A stretch of DNA of 64,000 nt, taken from NCBI GenBank assembly GCA_003049485.1, contig PYST01000072.1:1-64000 (forward strand), read 5' to 3'. Positions within the stretch are counted from its first letter, which is position 1, and every line of letters starts with the position of its first letter. Both the position numbers and the translations under genes were made by a program. The notes beneath the pieces were generated by a model. The model was given only the letters and a program-made list of their open reading frames with translations. It did not search any database and was not told the origin of the DNA. This stretch comes from Ophioceras dolichostomum (Eukaryota; Ascomycota; Sordariomycetes; Magnaporthales; Ophioceraceae). Shown here piece by piece: positions 46,852 to 58,085 of this stretch.

Positions 46852-48349
46852 ATGTTGATACCTCGCATAAACATCGGTATGCTCCAGCCAGAAACCCAGA
46901 CAAGAGATAAAGATTCTCGCTAACTTTAGGTTCCTATAAACATTTCCCCTCCACAAAGACTGGGTCCTAGACGGGGGCTACCTCCCGCACACGCTCATCC
47001 GCGTGGGGATCCGGCGGCAGCTCGCGGAGCGGCTGGCCTCCATCCGCACGGCGTCGCTGGCGGGCGACTACGAGCGCAAGATGGAGTTCATCGAGCGCCT
47101 GCGCACGCGGCCCATCGCGGTCGAGACGGCGGCGGCCAACTCGCAGCACTACGAGGTCGGCACGGGCGTGCTGCTGGCGACCCTGGGGCCCCGCATGAAG
47201 TACTCGAGCTGCCTGTATCCTAAGGGCGGCGAGACGCTCGCTCAGGCCGAGGTCGCTATGCTGCGGACGTATGTTGAGAAGGCGGGGCTTGAGGACGGGA
47301 TGGAGATTTTGGATTTGGGGTGAGTTCTTCCTTTTCCATGTCACGATGATAATGATTCGAAACTAAGCCTTGATCGATTCGACCTAACTAACAAGTTATT
47401 GACTTGCGTAGATGCGGCTGGGGCTCTGGTGCCCTCTATTACGCAGAAGTGCTGCCGGGAGCAAAGATCACGGCGTTTTCAAACTCGAGGACTCAGAAGG
47501 AGTATATTGACTCCAAAGCCAAGGAAAAGGGACTTACCAACCTGACCGTCATCACGGGTGACGTCTCCGAGTATGAGTTCGAGAAGGAGAAGTTCGACAG
47601 GGTCGTTTCCATCGAGGTCAGCCAACCGATTCTCCCACCGGCCTCTCGCCCCATATGGGCTCCCAAGACAAGATTCTTTCTATTTTCCCTGTCAGATATG
47701 GGAGTCCTGGACTGACAGACTCCCCTGGCGATTTTGTTGCACCCTTGAACTCTTCCTCTAGATGTTCGAGCACATGAAGAACTACGAACTGCTGATGGCC
47801 AAAATTGCCCGTGCTCTCAAGCCGGGCGGCAAGCTGTTCGTGCACATCTTCACACATAAGTCGATGCCGTACGATTACGAGGAGGGCTGGATGACCACGC
47901 ACTTCTTCACGGGCGGGACCATGATGTCGGCGGACCTGCTGCTCTACTTCCAGAGGGAGCTGAAGATCGAGAAGCAGTGGTGGGTGAACGGGAACCACTA
48001 TTCTAAGACCTGTGAGGTGAGTAGTAGAAGCTCCATGAATCCCCTACCGGACATGAGTCGTCTGTGTTGTCGTCCCCGGGTTTTCTAGACCACTATAGTC
48101 TTGGGACGCTGACCATTATGCCCTCTCCCGGCTTGATACCAACAGGACTGGTTGGCGAAGATGATAGCTAACAAGAAGGAACTCTGGCCGCACCTGGTTG
48201 AGACGTACGGTGAGAAGGACGCGGCGACCTGGTACAACAGGTGGCAGATCTTCTACATGGCTTGCTCTGAGCTCTTCGCTTACGAAGGGGGCGACATCTG
48301 GGGGGTTGCACATTATCTGTTCGAGAAGCCTGCGACAAGCCAGCAGTAG
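46852..48349 (+). CDS. SAM-dependent methyltransferase, CFA-synthase/coclaurine-NMT-like
   Basis: Member of the cyclopropane-fatty-acyl-phospholipid synthase superfamily, which in fungi and plants also includes N-methyltransferases; the substrate cannot be read from sequence. Exons 46852-46876, 46959-47319, 47412-47616, 47762-48016 and 48146-48349 give 349 residues. The AdoMet motif I is ILDLGCGWGS, followed by ITAFSNSRTQKEYI, the VITGDVSEYEF segment and FDRVVSIEMFEHMKNYE, all diagnostic of the family; WVNGNHYSKTCEDWL and the C-terminal helices also match. The 5' end is uncertain: exon 1 encodes only eight residues and the next acceptor is AAG. A model adding exons 46438-46496 and 46821-46876 keeps frame and gives 379 residues. 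No membrane segment is evident. Confidence 0.8.
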
Positions 48350-48655
48350 CGTAGATTGAGTTCGAAGAAGTTCCAATTCGTGATCGATAGAAGAATCCTC
48401 GAACTAGCACTGCGTGATGACGCCGCACTGGGGTACCGCTCTATGAACGCCTCGTCTTCCCGTCGCATCCGTGAACATTGAAGCCCAAGGCGACCTCCAT
48501 ATCGGTATGTACAAGCGGGCAAGGCACTGTGGTGGCCCGCGCAGAGTAGCCGTGGCATCTATGTCGTAGCTCCCACGGTCGGGGAGAAGAATTGGCGCAA
48601 GCAGCCCGACGCAGCCGTTGAGGCAGAGCCTGTCCGCTGCCGCAAAGTCGTCTTC
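48350..48655. other. Convergent 3' spacer
   Basis: Short region between two genes that end toward each other; nothing recognised. Confidence 0.5.
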
Positions 48656-49086
48656 CTAATGGTCCCATGGGTGCTTCCAGCCTAGAAGCGCCGGGCCTGG
48701 AAAGCGGGAAAAACAACCATTCGTTAGTTTGGGATGAGTCCGTCGCTATTTGCAGCTGCTGGAAGGCCCAACGAGGGGAGCAGTGGGGGGCTCGCAAGGA
48801 AGTTGCTCAAGTACCATCTTTCTTCGCCCGGTACATCAACTGCGTAGATGAAGGAAGACGTTAGTATAGGATCGACATAGCCCACACTCGACACACTCGA
48901 CTCAATTGAGCCCGTCAGAGCCTTTGACGGGAGGAGCAACGGGGGCAAGCAGACGCAACTCACGAAGAACCACATGCTGGCACCCAGCGCCGTAGCAGTC
49001 AACTTGTAGAAACGACTTGGGTTCGCACCGACTGTCTTGTACACAGGCATTTTTGGAGCCTGGCTAGATGGTGGAGGGTGAGCCAT
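48656..49086 (-). CDS. Small complex I accessory subunit (6.6-kDa type)
   Basis: 62-residue single-pass protein of the kind annotated in fungi as the NADH:ubiquinone oxidoreductase 6.6-kDa subunit (possibly the NDUFB2 counterpart). Exons (minus) 49086-48964, 48839-48815 and 48696-48656; exon 2 is only 25 nt. After a polar leader (MAHPPPSSQAPKMPVYKTVG) there is ANPSRFYKLTATALGASMW, one transmembrane helix, the positively charged YRAKKDG, and the conserved C-terminus LLGWKHPWDH. The N-terminus has no classical cleavable presequence, as is usual for tiny inner-membrane subunits. It would be missed or mis-ended by a caller that does not model the short middle exon. The exact subunit name is from memory of the family and is moderately sure. 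Confidence 0.75.
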
Positions 49087-49711
49087 TTTGCTGCCGGACA
49101 CGTTCGGATTGGAGCACGGCTATGGTTTAAGTCGATGGGCTCCGTGATGGTTGGTTGGTTGATTGAACCTTTGACCTCGGGGATCATGCACTCCGCGATG
49201 GTCCGCGATGGTTCATCCATCCCATCCATTGATCCACAGCACTTGATGCCTGAAAACAAAGGCATGAATATTGAGCATGTGCGAATGATTAACCGTACTG
49301 CTTCCTACACTGTTCCCTGCAAGGTTCCGATTGCCTGGTCCGTGCCCAGAACTTCAATCGCTGCAGGGAACTTTACAGCGCGAAACGTTATTGTTCCATT
49401 CATCACTGATCAACGAACGCTCCCTTCTTTTTGGTCAGTGATCCGAAAGGAACTTCTTCGCTTTTTGGCAGCTTCCACACTTTTACACCAGAATCTTTCC
49501 ATTAGGAATGCCTTTGCCACCTCGCGCCTCGTCGGTCCGCCTCTCCCTCGTGGCCTCTTTGCCGTAAAGCGGCACCGCGAACGCGTTTGTCCCAGCTCGT
49601 GGCTCCCTTAGCTGGCAGACACCACCGATCCGCTCATCTCTCGGCACGACGATAGGCGAAACGAAACGAAACCGATTCCTTACAATCGCAAACCACCCAT
49701 AGATCATAGAT
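49087..49711. promoter_or_regulatory. Divergent promoter complex I subunit/bur1
   Basis: Shared upstream region of two divergent genes. No coding frame with support and no clear motif. Confidence 0.4.
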
Positions 49712-51661
49712 ATGGGTGCGACCGATGGCGGGCTAGGCGCGCCCGCCACCGCCCAGTCGCCACGCTCGTTCGCGATTCAGCACCAGCGGCCCAGAACGGC
49801 CTTCCAGGGATGCTCTCGAATCGGCGACTACGAGTTGCTGGGTAAGCTTGGCGAGGGAACCTTCGGCGAGGTTCACAAGGCGAAGTCGAGGAAGACCGGC
49901 GCTCTCTACGCCCTCAAGAAGATCATCATGCACAACGAGAAGGACGGTTTCCCCATAACCGCTCTCCGAGAGATCAAGCTCCTGAAGCTCCTTTCACATA
50001 AGAACGTGCTCAGGTTGGAGGACATGGCGGTCGAGCACCCGGTCAGAAGCACGGACAAGCGCAAGCGACCCATCATGTACATGGTCACACCGTACATGGA
50101 CCACGATCTGTCTGGCCTGCTGGACAACCCCTCGGTGAAGTTCACCGAGCCGCAGATCAAATGCTACCTGATGCAGCTCCTGGAAGGCCTCAAGTACCTC
50201 CACGACAGCCACATCCTGCACCGGGATATGAAAGCGGCAAACCTTTTGATCAACAACCGCGGCATCCTCCAGATTGCAGACTTCGGTCTGGCCAGGCATT
50301 ACGACGGCCCGGTGCCCCAGCCTGGGCGAGGGGGAGGTATTGGCATGCGCGCGTACACAAGCTTGGTCGTCACCCGCTGGTATCGGCCCCCAGAGCTCCT
50401 CCTCCATCTGAAGAAGTACACCACCGCTATTGATATGTGGGGCGTTGGGTATGTTTAGCAGCGTTTTCATTCCGTGATATATCTTGAGACCCGCATGATG
50501 TTTTGCATTGGTAGAGAAGTTGTCGCTGACCGGGCTTGAATCTCGCGAAGATGCGTTTTCGGAGAAATGCTCATCGGGAAACCCATTCTCTCGGGCGAGA
50601 GCGATGGCCACCAACTGGAAATTATCTGGGATCTTTGCGGCTCACCCACTGATGATACCATGCCTGGCTGGAGGGATCTGTCGGGTGCGGAGGGACTCCA
50701 GCCCAAGGCGCGGCCTGGGAACTTATCCCAGCGATTCAGAGAGTACGTAGCCCTCCCCAATCTCTCCGCAACGGCATGAGATGACAGGTTGTTGACATGT
50801 TCGTAATTTGTTAGGTACGGGGCTGGAGCAGTGTCATTGCTCAAAGAACTCCTGAAGCTCGACTGGAGGACGAGGGTTAACGCAATAGATGCTTTGCAAC
50901 ATCCCTATTTCCGAAACGCGCCTCTTCCGGCGAGTCCTGGCGACCTCCCAACATTTGAGGACAGCCACGAGCTTGACCGGAGGAAATTCCACGACCGGCC
51001 GCCCAAGGCCCTCCCCCCTGCCCCTAAGGGTGGCGCGGTTGGCCGAGGGCCACTGGATGGTGCGGGACCGGACCGTGGTTTCCAGAGTGGAGATTTCGGC
51101 CGGAACGGCGTGAACGGCAGCGCGGCCGGGAGCAGATACCCACCGCCATCGCATGCAGGAGGAGCTGGCGGTGGCGCTCCGCATAGGAATCCACCAAATG
51201 GAGATATTGACCGGAGGCAGCCGGCGTGGCACAAGGATAGGGGCCTTCCACCGCGCCCGCCGCCTCCTGCCGACCTCCATAATGGTTGGGACGGTGGTGG
51301 CGGCCCAATCGACCACTCCTCGCTCTACCGGGACCCGCCGAGGAGCCGAGGAAACCCCGGCCCAGGCGGCGGGGGCGGGCGTGCAGACGTGGACACCTAC
51401 ATCCCCAGCTATGGAGCCGGGCGCCGGGACGAACGGGGCCCGATGCGGGACGACCGGCGGCGACGCGACGACTGGGACGACAGGAGGTATGACAGGGATC
51501 GCGCCGGCCCGGTTGGTGGCGGCCTCGGCTACGACGATCGGGTTCGGAGCAGTAGGACCAGGAGCCGCTCGCCCATCCGAGATAGGGACCGGGACCGCGA
51601 CAGGGACATGCGCGACCGAGACCGGGATCGAGATCGAGACCGCGATAGCTACCGGAGGTAG
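49712..51661 (+). CDS. bur1: BUR1/CDK9-type cyclin-dependent kinase
   Basis: Catalytic subunit of the Bur1-Bur2/P-TEFb-like kinase phosphorylating Spt5 and the RNA polymerase II tail during elongation. Exons 49712-50448, 50551-50742 and 50815-51661 give 591 residues. The glycine loop is GEGTFGEV (47-54), catalytic Lys69, and the cyclin-binding helix reads PITALRE (81-87), identical to the signature that gave CDK9 its old name. HRDMKAANLL, DFGLA, the activation segment YTSLVVTRWYRPPE and a CDK insert (YDGPVPQPGRGGG) follow; the kinase ends near LQHPYF. The remaining roughly 200 residues are Pro/Gly/Asp/Arg-rich and close in an RS/RD tail with alternating Arg-Asp. Exon 2 uses an AAG acceptor. 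It is distinguished from Ctk1/CDK12 by PITALRE. Confidence 0.93.
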
Positions 51662-52336
51662 GGCGGGTTGGTCGTTTTTCGAGGACACGAACCGGATCTG
51701 GAAGACCTTTTGCCCGCGGCGCTCATCGACGAGCTTTTCCAGCCTCCGTCCTAGGCGGTCTGGGGACTCGTGCATTGATTGATCCAGCAGGAAGCAAAAA
51801 AACAAAATTCTAATATGGCCGAGCGCTGGCTGAGCTTACATGACCGACGTCATCCCCTTGCCGCTCTCTTCGCCGATTTTTTTTTTCTCTCTCTTAGTCT
51901 TTGTTACTACTTCATGGTTGTTTTCACCGGAGTCGCGGGTATTGGACCAGGGGCGCATGGATAGCCTCGGTGGCGAGCATAACCGATAGGAGTCATATTC
52001 TGGCGGAAAGGAGCATACACGCTGCCCGAGGTTTGCTCTCACAGTTTGTCGGAATGGGTCGGGCTTTTCAGAATCACAACATTACAGCTTGTTTGTGCAT
52101 GCAGGGGTGGTCATGATGGAAAGCGAGGAATGAGTTCGGTTTAGTAGAGGAAGCAAAAAGCAAATAGCGGTTACGAACGCTCATGAGAGAAACCGTATGT
52201 ACAGTATAACCTAATGTAGATTTTACCCCCATAGGAAGCCTTGTAAGGCTTGTCCGGGTAGTCTAACAACACAAACACAATTGCACAACTGATAATACTA
52301 TGGGTGCGGCCTGAAACGGGTATAGAGTTGCCTCGG
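51662..52336. other. Convergent 3' region bur1/membrane-protein gene
   Basis: Probably both 3' UTRs; no gene or repeat recognised. Confidence 0.5.
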
Positions 52337-53245
52337 TCAGTAGCCACCGGCAACAGAACCCTCGTCGTCATCCTCCTCCTCCAGAATGATAGATTGGAGG
52401 AGCGGCATCCTGCGCGAGTGCTCGCTGATGGGAAACCTCTCGATACGGTCGATGACCTGCCAGTCGATGTCGCTGCCGGTGCCTCCGGTCAGGAAGTAGT
52501 CCTCCTCCCGCTTCACCGCGGCAGCCGCCGACGACGGCAGGGACGAGCCCGCCGTGCTGGCCGTGCTGCTAGGACGGCGCACCAAGTCGCGGCCGGCCTG
52601 CTCGTCGTCCTTCTTGTCGAGGCGCAGGGCGGAGACGAAGGCGTCGGAGGATAACTTGACGAAAATCCCGGCCACGACGCCGACGAAGGCGGCGGATCCG
52701 AACTGTATTTAGGGGGGGCATGCATGGTTAGGATGATGAGATCAACATGCGGGAAATTGGGGGAGTCAACCACTGCATGGATGATCGCGGGAGCTTAGGG
52801 TGCTTCCCCAGAAGGGATGATGTGATGTGATGCATTTAGAAAGGTGGAAGACCAACAAATATGTAGAGCGGCTGTAAAGTTTTGCCGTGTGGTCAGTATT
52901 TGTTCTTTGGTCATGATTTCCTGAGTATATGACGGCAGCACAACTAACCTCAAGCCTTGGCACAACATTGGCGAGGTACCAGAACGGCGCAACCGCGTAT
53001 GCGACGGTGTAGATGACGGGTGATAATATCAGGAAGGCCACGGCCGATGCTATGCTGAAGGGCCACACTACGACGGAGCCGATGAGGTTTGCGACCGCAG
53101 ACAAAGCGGCGAGGAGGTAGGTAGAGACGAAGACCAGCAGGTGGAAGAGCTGGACGGAGCTGGCCGTGATCACACCGGCGAGCGCTGTGGCCACCGCGCC
53201 GAAGATGGAGAAGGCGGACAGCGTCGCCGTTGGGAACAGGTCCAT
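52337..53245 (-). CDS. Conserved multi-pass membrane protein, function unknown
   Basis: I do not recognise a named family. Exons (minus) 53245-52949, 52871-52857 and 52702-52337 give 225 residues. The N-terminal 120 residues hold about four hydrophobic segments: FSIFGAVATALAGVITA, LFHLLVFVSTYLLAALSAV, SVVVWPFSIASAVAFLIL with VIYTVAYAVAPFWYL, and, after the 15-nt exon 2 (PLYIF), FGSAAFVGVVAGIFV. The C-terminal 100 residues are cytosolic-looking, Ser/Ala-rich then acidic, containing RRPSSTASTAG and ending EEEDDDEGSVAGGY. Without exon 2 the last membrane segment would lose its start. The topology suggests an endomembrane protein; no enzyme motif is visible. Confidence 0.8.
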
Positions 53246-54466
53246 CCTGTTCGTGGGCGGGCGCTCGGTGCTGCTCTAGCCGGAGGAGGAGGAGGAGGTG
53301 CTGCGCATATCCGTTCGTGTTTTCGCTTGCCTCTCTTGCCCTCGTTGTTGTTGTGTGCCTCTCCCTTCCCTGTCTGAGGCTCTCTCTCTTTGATCGTCCC
53401 GTAATTTTAGATGACTTTAGATGACGGCCTGATGGTCAAGCACCTGACGTGACCGCCGTTTCGACAACGCGAACTCATGTGATCTTAGCTTGGTGGTCCA
53501 GCCAAACTACCCCGATCTCCCTTCCTCACTTGCTCGGGCGGTTGATAATGGGTCGTGCTGCCCGTGCCTCTAGCGACGGTTGATTGTGCGCCGCAACACG
53601 GTTTGGCAGTTTGGTTTCTCGCATGGATCATCAAGCTAGAATGCATCAGGGACCTCCAAAGCAATCGCCACCGTGTTGAGCACGGTGTGTAGCCCGTGCT
53701 GACGGAACTGACTGCGGAGATTGGCCCAGATAAGAGCTGGCAATACAGTGTGGTAATGCTAGCCTCATATTAACACTGTCCCCGCCCCCCCTTCTCGACT
53801 CCTGAAAGCTCGTTGCTTGCGCACCTTGGCACCTTGAATTCACATGGGATTGATGCCACAACACAGCCTGTTCGGCGATGAGCCTTTAACTATTGCACTT
53901 CATTAACTTTGGCCTCCTCGATATCGTTTGAATCGTTGCGCGATTGATCGCGGCGTCTGCCGGAGGGGGTAAGCGGAAAGGGAGAAGAGATGCTTCCCCT
54001 TGTCTTCGTATCGAGTTAGCCCAATTGCCTTCTGGCCCTGGCGATCGCGGAATCTGGAGCGAAGTCAAAAGCCATTCATCGATCAACACCCGTTCACGCA
54101 GCCGGTCTGGCCCCGGACGAGCTCGAGGCCTTTTATTTTTCGAAGCTTTTTGAACCCCCCCCCCGGTCGGCGTTTGCTTTTGTGCTTGTTTGCTTGGTCG
54201 AGCCACTGTCGGTCGAGCGACCATCCACGGCCTCCCCCCTCCTCGTCCTATTGGGCCGTATCGTCACCGAGCCCGTCCCCATCCCCGATAGTGAGCTAGT
54301 GGCGCCGCCAGCTCTCCATTCACATACCCCCGCCTGACCAGTTCAACACCCCTGAATCTCGATCCCCTGATCTCTTTGGTTGGCACTCGCTGGCCCCCGC
54401 CCCCTCCTCTTCTCACACCCCACCAGTTACCCGGCTGGGTACGGCTAGATTGGATTCGAAAAAAAT
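53246..54466. promoter_or_regulatory. Divergent promoter region membrane protein/gal83
   Basis: No gene. It contains an inverted repeat at 53669-53687 (CACCGTG, 5-base spacer, CACGGTG) and a run of about ten C near 54155-54164. C/T-rich blocks before 54467 fit a fungal promoter. Confidence 0.4.
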
Positions 54467-56244
54467 ATGGGCAATCAAACCTCAGCTCAAAGGCCGCCTG
54501 GGACAACCGCCTCTTCCTCGTCCGCCTCGGCCGCACCGTCCATCTCGAGCGAATCGCCCCGATTACACTCGCGGCGAGAGTCGAGAAACATTCCCGCGCA
54601 GTCGCACTCCTCCCGAGGAGCAGGCGCTTCGCCGGAGCAGTCCTTCAGCCAAGGCTCGGGCAAGCCGGCGTCGGGCGGCAGTAATAGCAACAGCAGCAGC
54701 AGGCCGGCGTCTCAGCCCCAGCAGTTCCCGCCCGGTGCCACTGCTACCGCCACTGCCTCGCCGTCGTCAAGCCTACCAGGCACGGCGGACGCAGCTTTAC
54801 CGATCAGGCCACCTCCCGGACCCGTCCCGGACGAGCCAAGCAAGCCGGTGGCCGTGCCGTGCTCGGCGCAACACGCACAGCAGCAACACCTCGCCCACGG
54901 CCAGGCCGCCTCCTCAGAGCGCGGAGGCGGCGCGCACCCCAGACCAGGACCCGCTGGGACGCTGCTGGACACGCCGGACGTGGCAGGCTCAGTCATCATG
55001 CCGACCAGCAGCGTCCAGGACATGTCTTACCTCACGCGACCTCCGAGGCTACCACTCCCCATCGAAGAGGAGATTCACACACCAGGTTCACCAATTATCT
55101 CGCCCGACGACATTGCGGCGGGTTCGCCCGTCGGCCACATCGAACCACTCGACTCAGAAGAGACGCTAGGCCGGAAGCACTCGGCCCTCAGCGCCGGCGC
55201 TTATGAGGACGAAGATGTTGAGGAGCTCCGAGTCGACAAGACAAGGCCCACGGTGCCTTTCAGGCTAGAGTGGCCTGGGGGCGGTGATAAGGTCTACGTC
55301 ACAGGCACTATTTTCCAGTGGAATCGCAAGCATCGCCTACACCCTGTGTAAGTCACTCTCCACCTAAAATGCACACGTGTATTGTGGTCAACCCAGGCCA
55401 GTTGCTGACATCCTGTGTTTGATATCCATTTTGTACAGTGAAGGAAAGCCAGGTGTCTTCGCGGCCACCATCAACATCCTCCCAGGCACGCACCATGTTC
55501 GATTCCTGGTAGATGGTCAGATGCAAACATCACCAAACCTGCCCACAACTGTAGATTTCGGCAATAATCTCGTCAACTACATTGAAGTCAGCGCCGCCCC
55601 CGTCGAGGATGTCCAGCCGCCCGGGAAAGCTCTTCCCGAGGCTGCTTTGCCTCCCGCACAAGCCGAGCAGAAGCAGAAGCAGCAGCAGCAGCAGCAGCTA
55701 CAAGCCCAGTCCCAACAATCGCAAGACATCTCCAGGACCGGGGCGGGCGCGTCGTCCCAGGTCGACGAGAAGACGGCACGGCGCTACAAGGACATCGAGC
55801 CGGCCGACAAGTTCGAGTACGAGATCCCCAAGTACCTGGCCGACTTCGACCAGCCCGAGGACTCGCCGCTGTACCACGTCTCGATCGGCGCAATCGAGAA
55901 GCTGCCAACGCCGCCGTCCCTGCCGGGCTTCCTCGGGAAGCCGATCCTCAACGCGGCGGTCCTCATCAAGGACGACAACAGCGTGCTTAACATGCCCAAC
56001 CATACCGTCCTGAATCACCTAGCCACGAGCAGTATAAAGAACAACATCTTGGCGGTTTCGGCAACGACGAGGTACAAGAGCAAGGTTCGTATCTACCTCT
56101 ACTGTTCGTCTGATGTCCTGCTATTGGCTGGGTGGGCTGTGTGAACGTGCCGGGTTGATCCCTGGAGTAACCGAAACTAACTCGAGGAACCCTGGATAGT
56201 ACGTCACGACGATCATATACAAACCGACATCCACGGACGGCTGA
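54467..56244 (+). CDS. gal83: AMPK/SNF1 kinase complex beta subunit
   Basis: Scaffold and targeting subunit of the SNF1 energy-sensing kinase, joining the catalytic alpha and regulatory gamma subunits. Exons 54467-55347, 55439-56084 and 56200-56244 give 523 residues. MGNQTS at the start is a consensus N-myristoylation site, as in other beta subunits. About 240 disordered Ser/Pro residues precede the glycogen-binding CBM48-type domain (PFRLEWPGGGDKVYVTG, HHVRFLVDG), interrupted by intron 1. A CAG-encoded Gln-rich insert (around 55670-55705) separates it from the ASC domain (PKYLADFDQ, LPGFLGKPILN, PNHTVLNHLATSSIKNNIL) that binds alpha and gamma. The last exon supplies the final strand YVTTIIYKPTSTDG. 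Confidence 0.95.
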
Positions 56245-56957
56245 GTTTGCGCAAGTCAATTCATTGCCCTCTTCTTGCCTTTTGCGCGCCCATCCATTCT
56301 TTTTCCTTCTTAGATTTTTTGGGGACGGCTCTTGCCACCTTGATATGGCTGAGCATTGTAATCACGCTTGGGTATGATAATGGGTTAAGACTGGTCAATC
56401 AGGAGGGGTTGAAAATGATTATTAGTGTTCAACGCTGGCGGGATGGATTATAGGAAGACCTTTCTATTTATGGGTATATGTATGCCAGTTTTGCTCCCTT
56501 CCAATCTAGGTAGTAGCTATCATGGTGTTTGCAGACGGGAAATGTGCTACGCAACATCCTCAGCTGTTGGAGCAGGTCTGTCACCTAGTCAGGAGAGGGC
56601 CTGCTCTTCGGCAGATGAGGAAACTCTGCTTATTGGGTGGGGAAAGGGGGTCAGTCAGTTGCAGACACGACTCCAAGGATGGTATCTACCTCGGTAGGCA
56701 TCTTGGCGCACATCATTATCAACAATCTACGAACGATGGCAGGACGCAAGGTGAGAGGAGCCTCGATGCTGTGAGGCATGTGATTTGAGAAATGGGCGCC
56801 TGAGAGGAATCTCGCATCTGCTTTAGTTTTCGCAGGCCGCGTATTCGGCAGGTTTGAACTGTCGTATCGACTGCAGTCTAGACATATACTTTTTGTATTC
56901 ACATCGACATTTATTTGTCCATCCACCTGCTGCTACTATGCCACTCGACTAATTGCT
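56245..56957. other. Convergent 3' region gal83/kae1
   Basis: Between two genes ending toward each other. No frame with recognisable content. Confidence 0.5.
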
Positions 56958-58085
56958 TCAATCTCGCCACTTGATGTGGACCTCGTCGGTCCTGAACCTC
57001 TGTGTGCAGGTGCTCTCCGCCAAGGGGGTGCGGAAGCCGGTCTCGTAGGCGAGCAGGCCCGCGTGGGCGATCATGATGCCGTTGTCGATGCAGAAGCGCT
57101 CGTCGGTGGCGAAGACTGAACCCCCCCGTTCGCGCGCCATTGCGCCCATCATCTCCTGCAGACGCTCGTTGGAGCCCACGCCGCCGACGATGAGGACCTG
57201 TGCGCTGCCGACGTGCGCCATGGCCCGCTCCGTGATCTCCACCAGCATGGCGTACACGGTCTCCTGCAGCGTGAAGCACAGGTCCGCGGCCGTCACGAGC
57301 TCTCCCTTATCCTCGCCGTGGCCGTTCGTCAGCCGCCCGTCCAGCGTCATCATGGGTGCCCCCGACCGCATCTGCGCCGCCAGCTCGTCGGCGCGCGTGA
57401 GGATGCCCGAGAAGGAGCAGTCCATGCCCTTGACGGCGTAGGGGAGCTCGAGCAGGACGCGCCCTTCCTTGGCGAGCTGCTCGATGTTGTAGCCGGGCGC
57501 CGGATCGTTGCTGATCCGGAGCGTGCGCGCGAACCGGTCCAGGCAGTTGCCCACAGCGATGTCGAGCGTCTCGCCGAAGATCCGGTAGCGCTGCTCCGCG
57601 TACGCGATCACCTGCGTGTTGCCGCCGCTGACGTACAGGACGACGGGGTTCTGGGCGCCGGTGATGGCGCGCCCCATCTCGATGTGGCCCACGCAGTGGT
57701 TCACGCCCACGAGGGGCTTGCCCCAGAGCAGGGAGAGCGTGCGGGCGCCGATGGCGACGGACGTCAGGGGCGCGCCCATGCCGGGGCCTTTTGTGTAGCA
57801 GATGCAGTCTATCTCGTCGAGGGACACGCCCGCGTCCGCGAGGGCTTGTTGGGCCACTGATACGAAGAAGAAGCGGTGGTGCGCGGCGGTGTCCTTGGGC
57901 AGGAACCCTGTGCCGGGCGGGGAGACGAACGTGTGCCGTACGTTTGAGAGCACCTCTGGGTCGCCGGCTTCGCCTTCAGGCGGGTGGGCGATGACGCCGA
58001 TGCCCAGCTTGTTCGCGCTGCCTTCACACCCGAGCGCTATGCGCCGCCTCTTCCTGGGACTGCTGTCTGTCCCGCCAGCCGCCAT
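56958..58085 (-). CDS. kae1: tRNA threonylcarbamoyladenosine protein Kae1 (KEOPS)
   Basis: Catalytic subunit of the KEOPS complex that transfers threonylcarbamoyl to A37 of ANN-decoding tRNAs; also linked to telomere biology in yeast. Single exon, 375 residues, one of the few intronless genes here. ASKHA-fold motifs are present: RIALGCEGSANKLGIGV at the N-terminus, the metal-site His pair in HCVGHIEMGR, the phosphate loop YVSGGNTQVIAY, and ERFCIDNGIMIAHAG near the C-terminus. A short basic leader (SSPRKRRR) looks like a nuclear signal and not a mitochondrial presequence, so this is the cytosolic/nuclear form and not Qri7. The length fits the family. Confidence 0.96.
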   Translation of the reverse strand: MAAGGTDSSPRKRRRIALGCEGSANKLGIGVIAHPPEGEAGDPEVLSNVRHTFVSPPGTGFLPKDTAAHHRFFFVSVAQQALADAGVSLDEIDCICYTKGPGMGAPLTSVAIGARTLSLLWGKPLVGVNHCVGHIEMGRAITGAQNPVVLYVSGGNTQVIAYAEQRYRIFGETLDIAVGNCLDRFARTLRISNDPAPGYNIEQLAKEGRVLLELPYAVKGMDCSFSGILTRADELAAQMRSGAPMMTLDGRLTNGHGEDKGELVTAADLCFTLQETVYAMLVEITERAMAHVGSAQVLIVGGVGSNERLQEMMGAMARERGGSVFATDERFCIDNGIMIAHAGLLAYETGFRTPLAESTCTQRFRTDEVHIKWRD

